This document shows positions 1-10,618 of a DNA stretch of 64,000 nucleotides, piece by piece; the first letter of the stretch is position 1; each line of letters begins with the position of its first letter. The translations under genes were made by a program, and so were the position numbers. The stretch is taken from positions 1 to 64,000 of the forward strand of contig JAHBXR010000018.1 in the NCBI GenBank assembly GCA_019636335.1, given 5' to 3'. This stretch comes from Pirellulales bacterium. Its GTDB lineage: Bacteria; Planctomycetota; Planctomycetia; Pirellulales; JAEUIK01. The notes beneath the pieces are model-generated. The model saw only the letters and a list, made by a program, of their open reading frames with translations. It did no database searches and was not told the origin of the DNA.

Positions 1-11
1 TCAGGGACGGA

Positions 12-68
12 TTAAAGGCGACAGGAGTAGAATTTCGATGCAAACCACGACTCCCGTCCCCTTTATTG
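12..68. repeat. REP-like imperfect palindrome
   Basis: An imperfect inverted repeat. The left arm reads TTAAAGGCGACAGGAG and the right arm, read on the other strand, gives ATAAAGGGGACGGGAG; about 20 bases lie between them. This pattern resembles the short REP palindromes scattered in planctomycete genomes, sometimes linked to RAYT transposases, but no transposase is visible here. It lies just past the stop of the next gene, which is on the minus strand. A related half (CCCGTCCCCTTTA) occurs near 4169. Confidence 0.4.
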
Positions 69-114
69 ACTTCGTTAAACACAGGCGTCATGGGAAGAAT
101 ACTTCCCCAGGCTG

Positions 115-2628
115 CTAATCTCGGACGCGATCGCGGTTCTGTTCGGTCATCTTTGCTTCGATGTTTTCCACCTTACCTTCGCTTGTGTTGACACCAAGAA
201 CGACCGTCCATTTCGGTTCGTGCCCCAGCATCGATAAGAGCTCCACGAGGTCTTCGGCAAATCGCTTGCGTGCCCGAGCGCCGTGTTCCTTCTCAGCAAA
301 TTTGACAATACGGACGACCGGGATGCCATCAATCGAAACAAGCGGATGCCACCTGTCCTTCACGCAGACGATGGGTTGATCCTTCTCCCAGCGAACGCCC
401 GTGAATGGGGCGACTTTCGCGTAAATATGCTCGACAACGGGTTGCCGGTGCAAAAATGTCGGATCGACGCCGGGCACCAATCGCTCTAAGAGCCAATAAC
501 CGATCGAATCGACGGCGGGATCGCCGCAGTTGCTAACGACAGCGACGCCCACCATATGCTCGGGAGCAAAACCAATCCAAGCACTGCAATTGCTTCGGCC
601 GCCATTCTTTTTCAGTGTCCGTCCGATAGGTTTGTGCGTGCGCACGGACCAACCGAGCGCCGTTCGAGCGACGGTCCCATTAGACAGCGTTGTCTCTCGA
701 TGGAGCCATTCAAGCATGTCGCTCGAAAAGAAACCTGGCTCCATTTGCGCTGCCAAGAATCTGGCCAAGTCCGGGGCCGATGCAACAAGACCGCCAGAAG
801 GAGCCAGGCGGTCGCGGTACGAATGCTCTTCAGGCCGTCGAGGAAGACCGTCGCCATAGCCAACTGCCAACGGCAACTTGTCATTGAGTGGAATCGCAGT
901 TTGATCCAGGTGTAGCGGCTCGCAAATGAATTCATCAAGAAGCCAGTCAAACGGTTTTCCTGCAGCACGCTCGAGCAGGTGCCCCAGCAGTCCCATCCCG
1001 AGATTTGAATAGAGCTCGTTCGTGCCCGGTTCGAACTCTAACGACACTTTCGACAGTTGGTCGTATAGTCGCTGCGGTTCCAACTCATACCGGCCATCAA
1101 CCGACTGTACGGGCCCCGGCAGATCGCGCGGCAACCCGGACGTGTGGGAGGCCAGCTGTCTTAAGGTGATCGTCGCGCCTCGATCCGGGCTCGTGCTGAT
1201 CGCAACCTCGGGCGGCAAATACTTAATTGCGGGTTGATCAAGATCAATAACGCCGCGGCCATGAAGCAGCGCGGTCAGAGACGTCGTGAAGACCTTGGTC
1301 ACCGATGCAACATGATAGGAAGTCTCGATTGTCGCCTTAGATCGCGATTCTAGATCCGCGAGGCCAATCGCGCGTTGATACGAAATCTTGCCGTCGCGTA
1401 CAATTGCAACGCTTACGCTCGGATAATTCGCCAACGCCACCTGCTCTCGCAGCCAGGCATCGATCTCCGTAGTCGCCTTGCCGTCAAGGGTGCTGACATC
1501 GTCAAATTCCGGCGCCCGCAGTTTCTCTATATGACGGACCGGCGAATCTTGCGGCGTCTGCGATGCCTGCGCGTTCGATCCGCCGTGTGATGAAGCGATT
1601 CCATGAATCAGGTCGTTACGCCTGTACGGCCCTGACTCGCCACCGTTTGGCGCACTGAACTTCAACAGCAACGGAAGGCTTTTCGGAGAATAGATGTCCG
1701 GTGCCGTCATGGCTTGAAGATGCAGATGCGGATGCGAGCTATTGCCAGAGTTGCCGCATTTCGCAAGTGGCTGTCCCACCTGAACCCGCTCATTCTCTCG
1801 AACCAGTACGCTTCCTTCCTGGAGGTGGGCCAATAGTACGAATGCTCCGGAGTCCGTTTTGATCGTCACAGAATTACCTGCCGCGTGGATTGGGTCCGAG
1901 TCGCCTATCGGCTGATCGGGCAACTCGTTTTCGATATCGACCACCAAACCGTCCACCGGCGAGAACAACGGCTGACCATAGGTACGGTAATCCTCTAAGT
2001 CGGGTGTGCCGTCCCAATCCAGCGGCCCGTCCTCGGGCAAGATGAGATCGAGAGCGAATCGCTGCGATCCGACGTAATAGTGATGGTTAGTCAAGCAACT
2101 ATTGCCGCCTTGGATTGCGTACCAATCTCCCTCGAATGGAGGCGACACAACGACAGCCCCGGTACCGGACGGAGGGAGATGAATCTTCGCCAGTTGAAAT
2201 ACCAGGAACATGAATAAAAGTGAAAACGCCACGTTGCTCGGCCAGGAGATGTGCCGAGACGGAACCCACTCCAGCAAGCACAGAATCGCGATCGCGCCCC
2301 ACAATTGAAGCAGGACATAGCGCCAAAAGTTCGCGGGTATCTGGATCGGCACAAGCGAGAGAACGATAACAATTCCCACGGTCGCCCAGAAAAGAGTGCG
2401 CCAGACCGCCTGGATCAAGTAGGGCCTCGACGCTGGGTATTCTGTTCTTCTCCAGATACCCACATAGAGGCGCTTTCTGAGAAATCCAATGAGGCGGGTA
2501 CACCCCGTCCAAGCTACGCAGGCCATGAGCCAAAGCACAAGGACGTTCATCAACATCCCGAACAGGGCAGCGGCAGCCATCACGACAAGCAGCAGTGCGA
2601 GTGCGATGAATTCAAACGCTACTTTCAT
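115..2628 (-). CDS. Membrane protein with M23-like and beta-lactamase-like serine hydrolase domains
   Basis: An 837-residue fusion. Residues 1-150 hold several hydrophobic segments (about 7-45, 80-98, 104-120 and 130-148), so the protein should be membrane-anchored. Residues 170-310 resemble the LytM/M23 peptidase fold, with the late motifs A-H-L (His268) and H-L-H (His301, His303). The usual first zinc motif HxxxD reads RFALD (Arg190-Asp194), so the metal site may be incomplete. Residues 375-700 are a class C beta-lactamase/esterase-like domain with the Ser-x-x-Lys motif SVTK (Ser442, Lys445) and a later YSN (Tyr-x-Asn) motif; the usual KTG/HTG triad looks like NGG. The active domains are presumably outside the cytoplasm and may act on peptidoglycan or a small ester or peptide. 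The domain calls are solid; substrate and activity are not known. Confidence 0.85.
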   Translation of the reverse strand: MKVAFEFIALALLLVVMAAAALFGMLMNVLVLWLMACVAWTGCTRLIGFLRKRLYVGIWRRTEYPASRPYLIQAVWRTLFWATVGIVIVLSLVPIQIPANFWRYVLLQLWGAIAILCLLEWVPSRHISWPSNVAFSLLFMFLVFQLAKIHLPPSGTGAVVVSPPFEGDWYAIQGGNSCLTNHHYYVGSQRFALDLILPEDGPLDWDGTPDLEDYRTYGQPLFSPVDGLVVDIENELPDQPIGDSDPIHAAGNSVTIKTDSGAFVLLAHLQEGSVLVRENERVQVGQPLAKCGNSGNSSHPHLHLQAMTAPDIYSPKSLPLLLKFSAPNGGESGPYRRNDLIHGIASSHGGSNAQASQTPQDSPVRHIEKLRAPEFDDVSTLDGKATTEIDAWLREQVALANYPSVSVAIVRDGKISYQRAIGLADLESRSKATIETSYHVASVTKVFTTSLTALLHGRGVIDLDQPAIKYLPPEVAISTSPDRGATITLRQLASHTSGLPRDLPGPVQSVDGRYELEPQRLYDQLSKVSLEFEPGTNELYSNLGMGLLGHLLERAAGKPFDWLLDEFICEPLHLDQTAIPLNDKLPLAVGYGDGLPRRPEEHSYRDRLAPSGGLVASAPDLARFLAAQMEPGFFSSDMLEWLHRETTLSNGTVARTALGWSVRTHKPIGRTLKKNGGRSNCSAWIGFAPEHMVGVAVVSNCGDPAVDSIGYWLLERLVPGVDPTFLHRQPVVEHIYAKVAPFTGVRWEKDQPIVCVKDRWHPLVSIDGIPVVRIVKFAEKEHGARARKRFAEDLVELLSMLGHEPKWTVVLGVNTSEGKVENIEAKMTEQNRDRVRD

Positions 2629-2749
2629 TTGCCGCCTCGCAGGGCGCCCACCTACGTCGACACGTCTCGATATCTACCATAAAGGGGCCGGGAATCGTTG
2701 TTTGTATTTCGTACGTGTCCGGCATCACGTATCAATAGCCGGACAAACG

Positions 2750-3931
2750 TCACTCCACGCGTTCCACGATCATCGCCACCGCGTTGCCGCCGCCGAGGCA
2801 GAGGGACGCCAGTCCACGTCGCAATCCGCGTGCCGCCAGGCTGTGCAGCAGCGTGACCAGCACGCGGGCGCCGCTCGCGCCGATCGGGTGCCCCAGGGCG
2901 ATCGCGCCCCCTTCGACGTTCGTCTTTTCGGCGGGCAGTCCCAGCGGGCGCATGCAGGCCAGGCACTGCGCGGCGAAGGCCTCGTTCAGCTCGATCAGGT
3001 CGATATCGGCGAGCGTCAAGTTGGCCTTTTTCAAAACCTTCTCCATCGCCGGCACAGGAGCAATAAAAATTTCCTTCGGCGGCACGCCACTAACCGCCGT
3101 GGCCACGATGCGCGCTTTCAGCGGCGATTTGAATCCCTGGGCCACTTCCTCCGAGGCCACGACCACCGCAGCCGCGCCATCGCTGATCTGCGAGGCATTG
3201 CCCGCGGTCACCGTGCCATCAGCGCCGAAGGCCGGCTTCAACCTGGCGAGCACCTCGGCCGTCGTATCGGGACGCGGGCCTTCGTCCTTGCTGACGACCG
3301 TGTCTCCCTTGCGACCGGCGATCGTGACCGGCACGATCTCCTGCTCGAACAGCTTTCCCTCGATGGCAGTGGCGGCGCGCTTGTGGCTCTCGGCGGCGAA
3401 GGCGTCTTGATCCGCGCGGTTCACTTCGCGCGTTTGTGCGATGTAATCGGCCTCGGCCCCCATGGCCATGTCTTCGACCGCGCACCAGAGGCCATCTTTA
3501 ATCATCGAATCGACGAGTTGTTGATGGCCGTACTTGAGTCCTTCGCGCGCGCCCATGAGCAAGTGGGGGGCACGGCTCATGCTCTCCATGCCACCGGCGA
3601 CGATGAGTTGCGCGTCGCCGGCGCGGATGGCCTGATCGGCCAGCATGACCGCCTTCAGCCCCGAGCCGCACATCTTGTTAATGGTGAGCGCGGCGACTGC
3701 CGGCGGCAACCCCGCCCCGAGCGCCGCTTGCCGCGCGGGCGCCTGCCCGAGCCCCGCGCTCAAGATGTTGCCCATGATGACTTCTTCCACGGCGCCGGCA
3801 TCGACGCCGGTGCGGCGAACCGCCTCGGCCACGACGATCGAACCGAGCTTCGTCGCCGGCAGGCTGGAAAGGCCCCCCATGAACTTGCCAATGGGAGTGC
3901 GACATCCGCCGAGAAGATAGGTATGAGGCAT
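2750..3931 (-). CDS. Thiolase, acetyl-CoA acetyltransferase family
   Basis: A 393-residue thiolase that condenses two acyl-CoA or cleaves 3-ketoacyl-CoA. The start at 3931 (MPHTYLLGG) was chosen over an upstream in-frame ATG at 4015 because family members begin this way and an AGGA box lies about 8 bases upstream. The nucleophilic Cys88 is in NKMCGSGLKA, the acid/base His is in GHPIGASGAR and the C-terminal CLGGGNAVA loop is present. Length is normal. It stands alone between a protein on its 3' side and a 600-base gap, so context does not separate a biosynthetic acetyl-CoA acetyltransferase (AtoB/PhaA type) from a degradative one. Confidence 0.93.
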   Translation of the reverse strand: MPHTYLLGGCRTPIGKFMGGLSSLPATKLGSIVVAEAVRRTGVDAGAVEEVIMGNILSAGLGQAPARQAALGAGLPPAVAALTINKMCGSGLKAVMLADQAIRAGDAQLIVAGGMESMSRAPHLLMGAREGLKYGHQQLVDSMIKDGLWCAVEDMAMGAEADYIAQTREVNRADQDAFAAESHKRAATAIEGKLFEQEIVPVTIAGRKGDTVVSKDEGPRPDTTAEVLARLKPAFGADGTVTAGNASQISDGAAAVVVASEEVAQGFKSPLKARIVATAVSGVPPKEIFIAPVPAMEKVLKKANLTLADIDLIELNEAFAAQCLACMRPLGLPAEKTNVEGGAIALGHPIGASGARVLVTLLHSLAARGLRRGLASLCLGGGNAVAMIVERVE

Positions 3932-4528
3932 GGTAATCAGTCCTGAAAAGAATTGGCATGCATGCAGCTTGACTATCGTAAACCATCGTGCGGAAGCGCG
4001 CAAGTGGCCAGGCACAGCGCCCAGGAGGACTGCAAAGTCGTGTGAGTCCGAGCGTGGCGAGTCCGAGGGTGGTTTTCCAGGCGATCTGATCGGCGCGAGC
4101 GCAGAGGGGGAGCCTGTACCGCCGCACGCAAGGCACGGCGGAAGAACGTGCGCTCTTGACCGACTCGCCCGTCCCCTTTAGTTCTTCCGCTTCCTGAACG
4201 GACGAAGAACCTTTTGCGCCTGAAGGCGCGCGCGATCAGTGGGAATTAGTGCCGATTAGTGTTCTTTGCCGGTGTTCGACTCGGCAGAGTAGACAAAGCC
4301 AAATTCAAGGAACAAAGAACACTGATTTGCATTCATCACTCAAAAGGGGGCGGATCGTGAGGTCCAGGTTGAGCTTCTGGGACAGGCGTGCGACCTGCTT
4401 CTCCTCACCGTGCGGAAGGCCGATCGCGGTCGAACGGCGTAGATCCGCACGGGAGCCACACGCCTACGCAGTTCGTTCTTGCTGAGGCTTTGGGTTGTGT
4501 GTGTCGGGCCGTCGTGGTGCAGGAATCA
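3932..4528. other. 597-base intergenic region with one long-loop inverted repeat
   Basis: No convincing gene. It lies between the start of the thiolase gene and the end of oppF. An 11-base inverted repeat (AGTGTTCTTTG at 4258-4268 and its complement at 4313-4323) surrounds a 44-base loop. The motif CCCGTCCCCTTTA near 4169 repeats part of the palindrome at the window's left edge. Short forward ORFs here have no recognisable content. Confidence 0.4.
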
Positions 4529-5537
4529 TCATGCGAGAAAGCACGACACCTGGTGATCGTCTCCTTCCAGCTTAGGGGATTCCTCTTTGCAACGCTGCTC
4601 GGCGATGGGGCAACGATCGGCGAAGGGGCAGCCTGGGTAGGCACGGTCGGGCGAGGGGATCTCGCCCGTGAGCATCGTGCGGCGGCGCTCGCGCTCGATC
4701 GTGGGATCGGGAATCGGCACCGCCGAGAGCAACGCCTTCGTGTAGGGGTGTTTGGGGTTGCGGTATAGCTCCTCGGCGTCGGCCACTTCGACCAGCCGGC
4801 CCAGGTACATCACGCCGATGCGGTGCGACACGTGCCGCACGACCGCCAGATCATGCGCGATGAAGAGATAGGCCACGCCGAGCCGTTCCTGCAAATCGAC
4901 GAGCAGATTGACGACTTGTGCTTGGATCGAGACGTCGAGCGCCGAAACCGGCTCATCGCAAAGGATCAAACGGGGCTCGACCGCCAGCGCCCGGGCGACG
5001 CCGATGCGTTGCCGCTGGCCACCGGAGAACTCGTGCGGGTAGCGATTCAAATAGCGCGGGTTGAGCCCGACCAGGTCCAAGAGTCGCATGACTTCGAGTT
5101 GTCGCCGGCGCCGGTCGTGCAGGCCGAAGATCTTCATCGGCTCGCCGACGATGGCCCCCACGGTCATGCGCGGATTGAGCGAGGCGAACGGATCTTGAAA
5201 GATCATCTGCGCCCGCTGGCGATAAGGAAGCATCGCGTGCTCGTCGAGGCCATCGATGCGATTGCCGTCGAGCCACACCTCGCCACTGGTGACGGGCACC
5301 AGGTTCAAGATGGCGCGGGCGGTGGTCGATTTGCCGCTGCCCGACTCGCCGACGAGGCCGAACGTGTGGCCTTTCTCGACCGAGAAGGTGGCGCCATCGA
5401 CGGCGCGGACGACGCCATGCTCGCGGTTCCACAGGCTGCCGCGCACGAAGGGAAAGTACACCTTCAGATCGCGCACTTCGAGCAGCGGCTGGCCGGTCTG
5501 TGCGGGCAAGGTGGCGCTGCCGGTGCCGGTTTGTCGA

Positions 5538-5545
<8 letters not shown>
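4529..5545 (-). CDS. oppF: Oligopeptide/dipeptide ABC transporter ATP-binding protein OppF
   Basis: One of two ATPase subunits powering peptide import across the inner membrane. The GTG start at 5545 (338 residues) follows a near-perfect AAGGAGG box; a longer in-frame extension upstream overlaps oppD and looks non-coding. Visible motifs are Walker A GESGSGKST, signature SGGQRQRIGVARAL, Walker B LILCDEPVSALD and the switch His in FIAHDLAVV. The C-terminal oligopeptide-transporter tail carries the Cys cluster CPFADRCPIAEQRC typical of OppD/OppF. It overlaps oppD by 8 bases, which points to translational coupling. It is the last gene of a five-gene operon. Confidence 0.95.
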
Positions 5546-6551
<1,006 letters not shown>

Positions 6552-6583
6552 ACGAATCGGTGCCGCTGGGGAATTCGGGCCGG

Positions 6584-7708
6584 CTATTTATTCTTCATGC
6601 GGGGGTCAAGGGCGTCGCGGAGGCCGTCTCCCAGAAAGTTGAGCGCGAACAACGTGAGGGACAGCGCCACGCCGGGATAGACGACGAGCCACCAGTAGAT
6701 CTTTACCGACGTGATCGCGCGGACCCCTTCGTTGGCGAGCAAGCCCCACGAGACATCGGGGGGCTGCACGCCCATGCCGAGGAAGGAGAGGAAGGCCTCG
6801 AAGAGCATCACGCGGGGGATGGTCAGCGTGAGGTAAACGATGATCACGCTCCACAGATTCGGCACCAGGTGGCCGAAGATGATTCGCCAGCGGCTGGCGC
6901 CGGTGGTGCGGGCCGCCTCGACGAACTGCTCGTTCTTGAGCGAGAGGACCTGCCCGCGGACGACGCGGGCCATGGTGAGCCAGTAAATCGCCCCGATCAC
7001 CAGGAAGAAGATCGTGATGCGGTCGATATGGAGCTTGTCTTCGAGCCAGGTGCGGATCGATTCCTCGCTCAGGATGGTCATCAGGTAGATGACGACGAAG
7101 ATGAAGGGAACCGAGTAGAGGACGTCGATCAGGCGCATCATGGCGTTGTCGAGGCGGCCCCCGATGTAGCCGGAGATGGCGCCGTAGGAGACACCGATCA
7201 CCAGCGAAACGAAGGTGGCGACGAGACCCGCGAGGAGTGAGATGCGGGCGCCCCAGAAGAGGCGCGAGAAGACGTCACGGCCCAGTTCGTCGGTACCGCA
7301 GATCGAGGCGATGGCGCGCTCGCCGAAGATGGCGACGCGGAAGCGGACGAGGAGGCGATTGAAGAGGTTCAGATTGCCAAAGGCGTTGTCGAGCTTGATG
7401 CCGTCGAGGCGTCCGTCGGCGTCGAGCAGGTCGATCCCCTTGGCAAAGAAGGGAGAGTAGACCGGCGGCTCGAACTGCCGCGCGGTTTGCACCTCGCGCG
7501 GGGACTGCAAGGGGAGGGCAGGGGTGAGGAGGGCGAGCACGCCGAGGACGACCAGCGTGGCGAGGCAGACCATTGCCACACGATTGCGGCGCAACCGGCG
7601 CCAGGCGTCTCGCCCGAGCGACACGCCTTTGATCTGCTCGGCTTCGGCCAGCACGCGAGCGAAGTCTTCGAGCTCGCTCTTGCCGGGGCGCGCGGGAGTC
7701 ACGTTCAC
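6584..7708 (-). CDS. oppC: Oligopeptide ABC transporter permease OppC
   Basis: An inner-membrane permease, 374 residues with a GTG start 4 bases after the oppB stop. It has an N-terminal cytoplasmic stretch, a first membrane segment (VCLATLVVLGVLALLTPAL) and the usual permease core with an EAA-type loop (EAARTTGASRWRIIFGHLVPN). About 90 periplasmic residues separate the first segment from the core (through GIDLLDADGRLDG to SICGTDELGRD), making it longer than typical OppC proteins of about 300 residues. Such an extension is seen in a subfamily of OppC proteins; its role is not known to me. Confidence 0.94.
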   Translation of the reverse strand: MNVTPARPGKSELEDFARVLAEAEQIKGVSLGRDAWRRLRRNRVAMVCLATLVVLGVLALLTPALPLQSPREVQTARQFEPPVYSPFFAKGIDLLDADGRLDGIKLDNAFGNLNLFNRLLVRFRVAIFGERAIASICGTDELGRDVFSRLFWGARISLLAGLVATFVSLVIGVSYGAISGYIGGRLDNAMMRLIDVLYSVPFIFVVIYLMTILSEESIRTWLEDKLHIDRITIFFLVIGAIYWLTMARVVRGQVLSLKNEQFVEAARTTGASRWRIIFGHLVPNLWSVIIVYLTLTIPRVMLFEAFLSFLGMGVQPPDVSWGLLANEGVRAITSVKIYWWLVVYPGVALSLTLFALNFLGDGLRDALDPRMKNK

Positions 7709-7712
7709 CGGG

Positions 7713-8630
7713 CTACTCCAACTTCACGCGAGGATCGAGTAGCCCATACGACAGATCGACGAGCAGGTTGGCCAGGCAGAGCAAGACGGCGTAGAGGAGA
7801 ATCACGCCCATGGAGAGGGTGTAATCGCGCTGTAGCGCGGCTTGAATAAAATGTGCTCCCAAGCCCGGGATGGCGAAGATCTGTTCGATCACGAGCGAAC
7901 CGGTGAGGATGTCGGCGGTCGCCGGTCCGAGGTACGACACCACGGGCAGAAGTGCGCCGCGCAGGGCGTGCCGCACGATGACCGTTGGCGTGGAAAGACC
8001 TTTCGCGCGTGCCGTGCGAATATAGTCCTGCGAGAGGACGTCGAGCATGCCGGTGCGCGTCAGGCGCGCGATGTAGGCGGCGTAGGGGGCGCCGAGGCAA
8101 AAGCCGGGCAGCACCAGATGACTGAGCGTGCCCCAACCGCCGGCGGGGAACAGTGGCACGAGAAAGACGAACAGGATGATCGCCACGCCGGCGATGGTGA
8201 AATTCGGCACGGCGATACCGATCGTGGCGAGCGTCATCAGCGAGAAGTCGAAGGGGGAGCCCCGCCACACGGCCGACACCACTCCGGCGGTAAGGCCCAG
8301 GATCAGCGCGAACGTCATCGCGAAGATGCCCAGCGATGCCGAGATGGGAAAGCCCTGCCGCATGACTTCGCCCACGCTGAAATCGGCCAGTTTGTAGCTG
8401 TAGCCGAGATCGCCGCGGCCGATGTTCGACAGCTCGCGCAGATATTGTTTCCACAGCGGCTCGTCGAGATGATACCGCTTGAGCATATTGGCTTCGATCT
8501 CGGGCTCGAGCGCACGCTCGGCTGAAAACGGCCCCCCCGGCACGGAGCGCATCAAGAAGAACGACGCCGTGAAGATGATCCACAGCGTGAGCAGCGTCCA
8601 GAGGAGGCGCTTGAAGACGAAGGCGGTCAC
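7713..8630 (-). CDS. oppB: Oligopeptide ABC transporter permease OppB
   Basis: An inner-membrane permease, 305 residues, with the usual first membrane helix (LLWTLLTLWIIFTASFFLM), a periplasmic loop and five further helices. The EAA-type loop reads IRTARAKGLSTPTVIVRHAL. The GTG start overlaps the oppA stop (GTGA), giving tight coupling with the upstream gene. It pairs with OppC to form the channel. Confidence 0.95.
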   Translation of the reverse strand: MTAFVFKRLLWTLLTLWIIFTASFFLMRSVPGGPFSAERALEPEIEANMLKRYHLDEPLWKQYLRELSNIGRGDLGYSYKLADFSVGEVMRQGFPISASLGIFAMTFALILGLTAGVVSAVWRGSPFDFSLMTLATIGIAVPNFTIAGVAIILFVFLVPLFPAGGWGTLSHLVLPGFCLGAPYAAYIARLTRTGMLDVLSQDYIRTARAKGLSTPTVIVRHALRGALLPVVSYLGPATADILTGSLVIEQIFAIPGLGAHFIQAALQRDYTLSMGVILLYAVLLCLANLLVDLSYGLLDPRVKLE

Positions 8631-10618
8631 CGCAGCGCCTCCTCGGCCAGCACGCGCTGTTTTTCTTCGGCGTCGATCGACATGCCCTGAATCGGGTGGA
8701 CGTCCTGGATGTTGGCGTAGAAGCCCTTCACGTAGGGGCGGACCATATCGAGCGAGACGTAGAAGTAAATTGGGATGATGGGCATCTCGTCCATGAGAAT
8801 TTGCTCCGCCTCGTGGAATTGCGCGAGGCGTTTGGTCTCATCCACTTCGTGCTTGGTGGCCTCGATCAGCTCGTCGTAGCGCGCGTTGCCCCAGCCTGTC
8901 TGGTTGTTGGCTCCGCCGGTGACGAACATATCCAGGAACGTGTTGGGATCGACGTAGTCACCGATCCAGGCCGCGCGGCTGACCCAGTACTTCTGCTGCC
9001 GCGTCTGACTCTGGTAGACGCTCCATTCCTGGTTTTCGAGCGCCACGTCGATGCCCAGGTTCTTCTTCCACTGCGTCTGCAACAGCTCGGCAATGGCCTT
9101 ATGGGTTTCATGGGTGTTGTACAGGATGTAGATGCGCGGGCAACCTTTTCCGCCGGGATAGCCTGCTTCGGCGAGAAGTTTTCGAGCCTTTTCGACGTTG
9201 AATTCGCCGCATTCACCCGGCTGGTAGGGCATGTAGTCTTGAATGGCGGCCGGCACGAAGCTGCGCGCGGGGATCTGCCCGGCGCGCGTCACCTTCTCGA
9301 CGATCTCGCGCTTGTCGGTGGCCAGGTTGAGCGCCTGACGCACCAGCTTGTTGTCGAGGGGAGGGCGTTTCACGTTCAAGCGGTAATAGTACGTGCCCAG
9401 GTAGGGAGCGGGGGTGAAGTCGGGACGCTTTTGCGCGAGCAACTCGGGCACCACCGTGGCGGGCGTCTGCGGGATGTAGTCCACCTCGCCCGTCATGTAG
9501 AGATTCAGCGCCGTCACGGTCGACTGGATCGACAGTGCATCGACGACATTGAAGTGGACGTTGTCCTGGTCCCAATAGAGCGGGTTCTTGACCATTCGCA
9601 CCCGGTCGCGGATGCGACGCTCGGCCAGCAGGTAGGGTCCGTTGGTGACGATGTTCTCGGGCTTGGTCCACAGCGGGTAGCCGTGCGTTTCGACACAGCG
9701 ACGATTCACGGGAAAGAGGGGATAGAAGCCCATCAACTGCGTGAAGTAGGGGGTGGGATCGATCAGGTCGATCCGTAGCGTGTAGTCGTCGAGGGCGTGG
9801 ATGCCGACCTCTTCAAAGTCGGGCAGTAGCCACTTGTAGTCGCGCGTGCCTTTGGCGCCGCTCTTCGAGAAGCGCTCTTCGCGGCCGTCGATCTCGACGA
9901 CGAAGACCTTCTGGGCGTCGTCGATTTTTTCCTTGGCGACTGCTTCGTGCGCGGCATCGGACGGGGGGACCGCGACGTCGGTCGTTTCGACCGAGTCGGC
10001 GGGGGTGTCGGTTGTCGATGGTGTGGGTTCGGGCGTCGCCTGGGCGAGGATTTTGCCGTCGGTCGACTCGATCCGCAGCAACCGCCCCCGCAGGATGATG
10101 CCCGCGGCATAGGGTAAAGATCCTTCGGGCTGCTCGTGCAACTCGATTTCGACTGCTTTCCCTGGCGCGACCTTGGCGGTGGTGAAGTCACGGGCGCCCA
10201 CGATATACCACAGTTCGTAGGAATACTCGGCGGCGGTCTCGGGATGGAGCATGCGGCGGTTGGACCAGACAAAGTCGTGCGCCGTGACGGGGGTATCGTC
10301 CGACCAGCGGGCGTTGCGCCGCAAGCGGAAGGTATAGGAGCGGCCATCCTCGGAGATTTCGGGCAGTTCCGACACACCGGGAACCGGCTTGAGCGTCTCC
10401 GGGTCCCAATTGACCAGTCCCTCGAAGATGCAGCGGATGATCCGCCCCTCGGGCTGCCCGGTGACGATGGCCGGGTCGACCGTCTTGATCTCGGTGTCGT
10501 TCGAAAAGGTGAAATCGGCGGGGGGCAGGGTGCCGAACGAGACTGCCCAGCCCACGGCGGCCAGACCCAGGGCGAGGACGACAAAGGGGGCGAGCTTGCG
10601 AATCAGGATCGGCGTCAA
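8627..10618 (-). CDS. oppA: Peptide-binding protein of the oligopeptide ABC transporter (OppA)
   Basis: The extracytoplasmic solute-binding protein, SBP_bac_5 family, 663 residues. The start is TTG, 6 bases after GAGGAG. Residues 9-28 form a hydrophobic anchor with no lipobox Cys, so it is likely held by an uncleaved helix rather than lipid. The family opening (FSNDTEIKTVDPAIVTGQPE) and later LNLYMTGEVDYIP and GWGNARYDELI blocks are clear. An insertion at roughly residues 180-260 is Thr/Pro/Glu/Asp-rich (TPEPTPSTTDTPADS) and absent from classical OppA, which is about 540 residues. First gene of the opp operon; the promoter should lie in the gap after 10618. Confidence 0.9.
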   Translation of the reverse strand: MTPILIRKLAPFVVLALGLAAVGWAVSFGTLPPADFTFSNDTEIKTVDPAIVTGQPEGRIIRCIFEGLVNWDPETLKPVPGVSELPEISEDGRSYTFRLRRNARWSDDTPVTAHDFVWSNRRMLHPETAAEYSYELWYIVGARDFTTAKVAPGKAVEIELHEQPEGSLPYAAGIILRGRLLRIESTDGKILAQATPEPTPSTTDTPADSVETTDVAVPPSDAAHEAVAKEKIDDAQKVFVVEIDGREERFSKSGAKGTRDYKWLLPDFEEVGIHALDDYTLRIDLIDPTPYFTQLMGFYPLFPVNRRCVETHGYPLWTKPENIVTNGPYLLAERRIRDRVRMVKNPLYWDQDNVHFNVVDALSIQSTVTALNLYMTGEVDYIPQTPATVVPELLAQKRPDFTPAPYLGTYYYRLNVKRPPLDNKLVRQALNLATDKREIVEKVTRAGQIPARSFVPAAIQDYMPYQPGECGEFNVEKARKLLAEAGYPGGKGCPRIYILYNTHETHKAIAELLQTQWKKNLGIDVALENQEWSVYQSQTRQQKYWVSRAAWIGDYVDPNTFLDMFVTGGANNQTGWGNARYDELIEATKHEVDETKRLAQFHEAEQILMDEMPIIPIYFYVSLDMVRPYVKGFYANIQDVHPIQGMSIDAEEKQRVLAEEALR

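Noticed and set aside
2489-3946. 485-residue ORF on the plus strand
   Set aside because: It is the shadow of the thiolase gene; composition is His/Arg/Asp-rich, as GC-rich third positions produce, with no motif.
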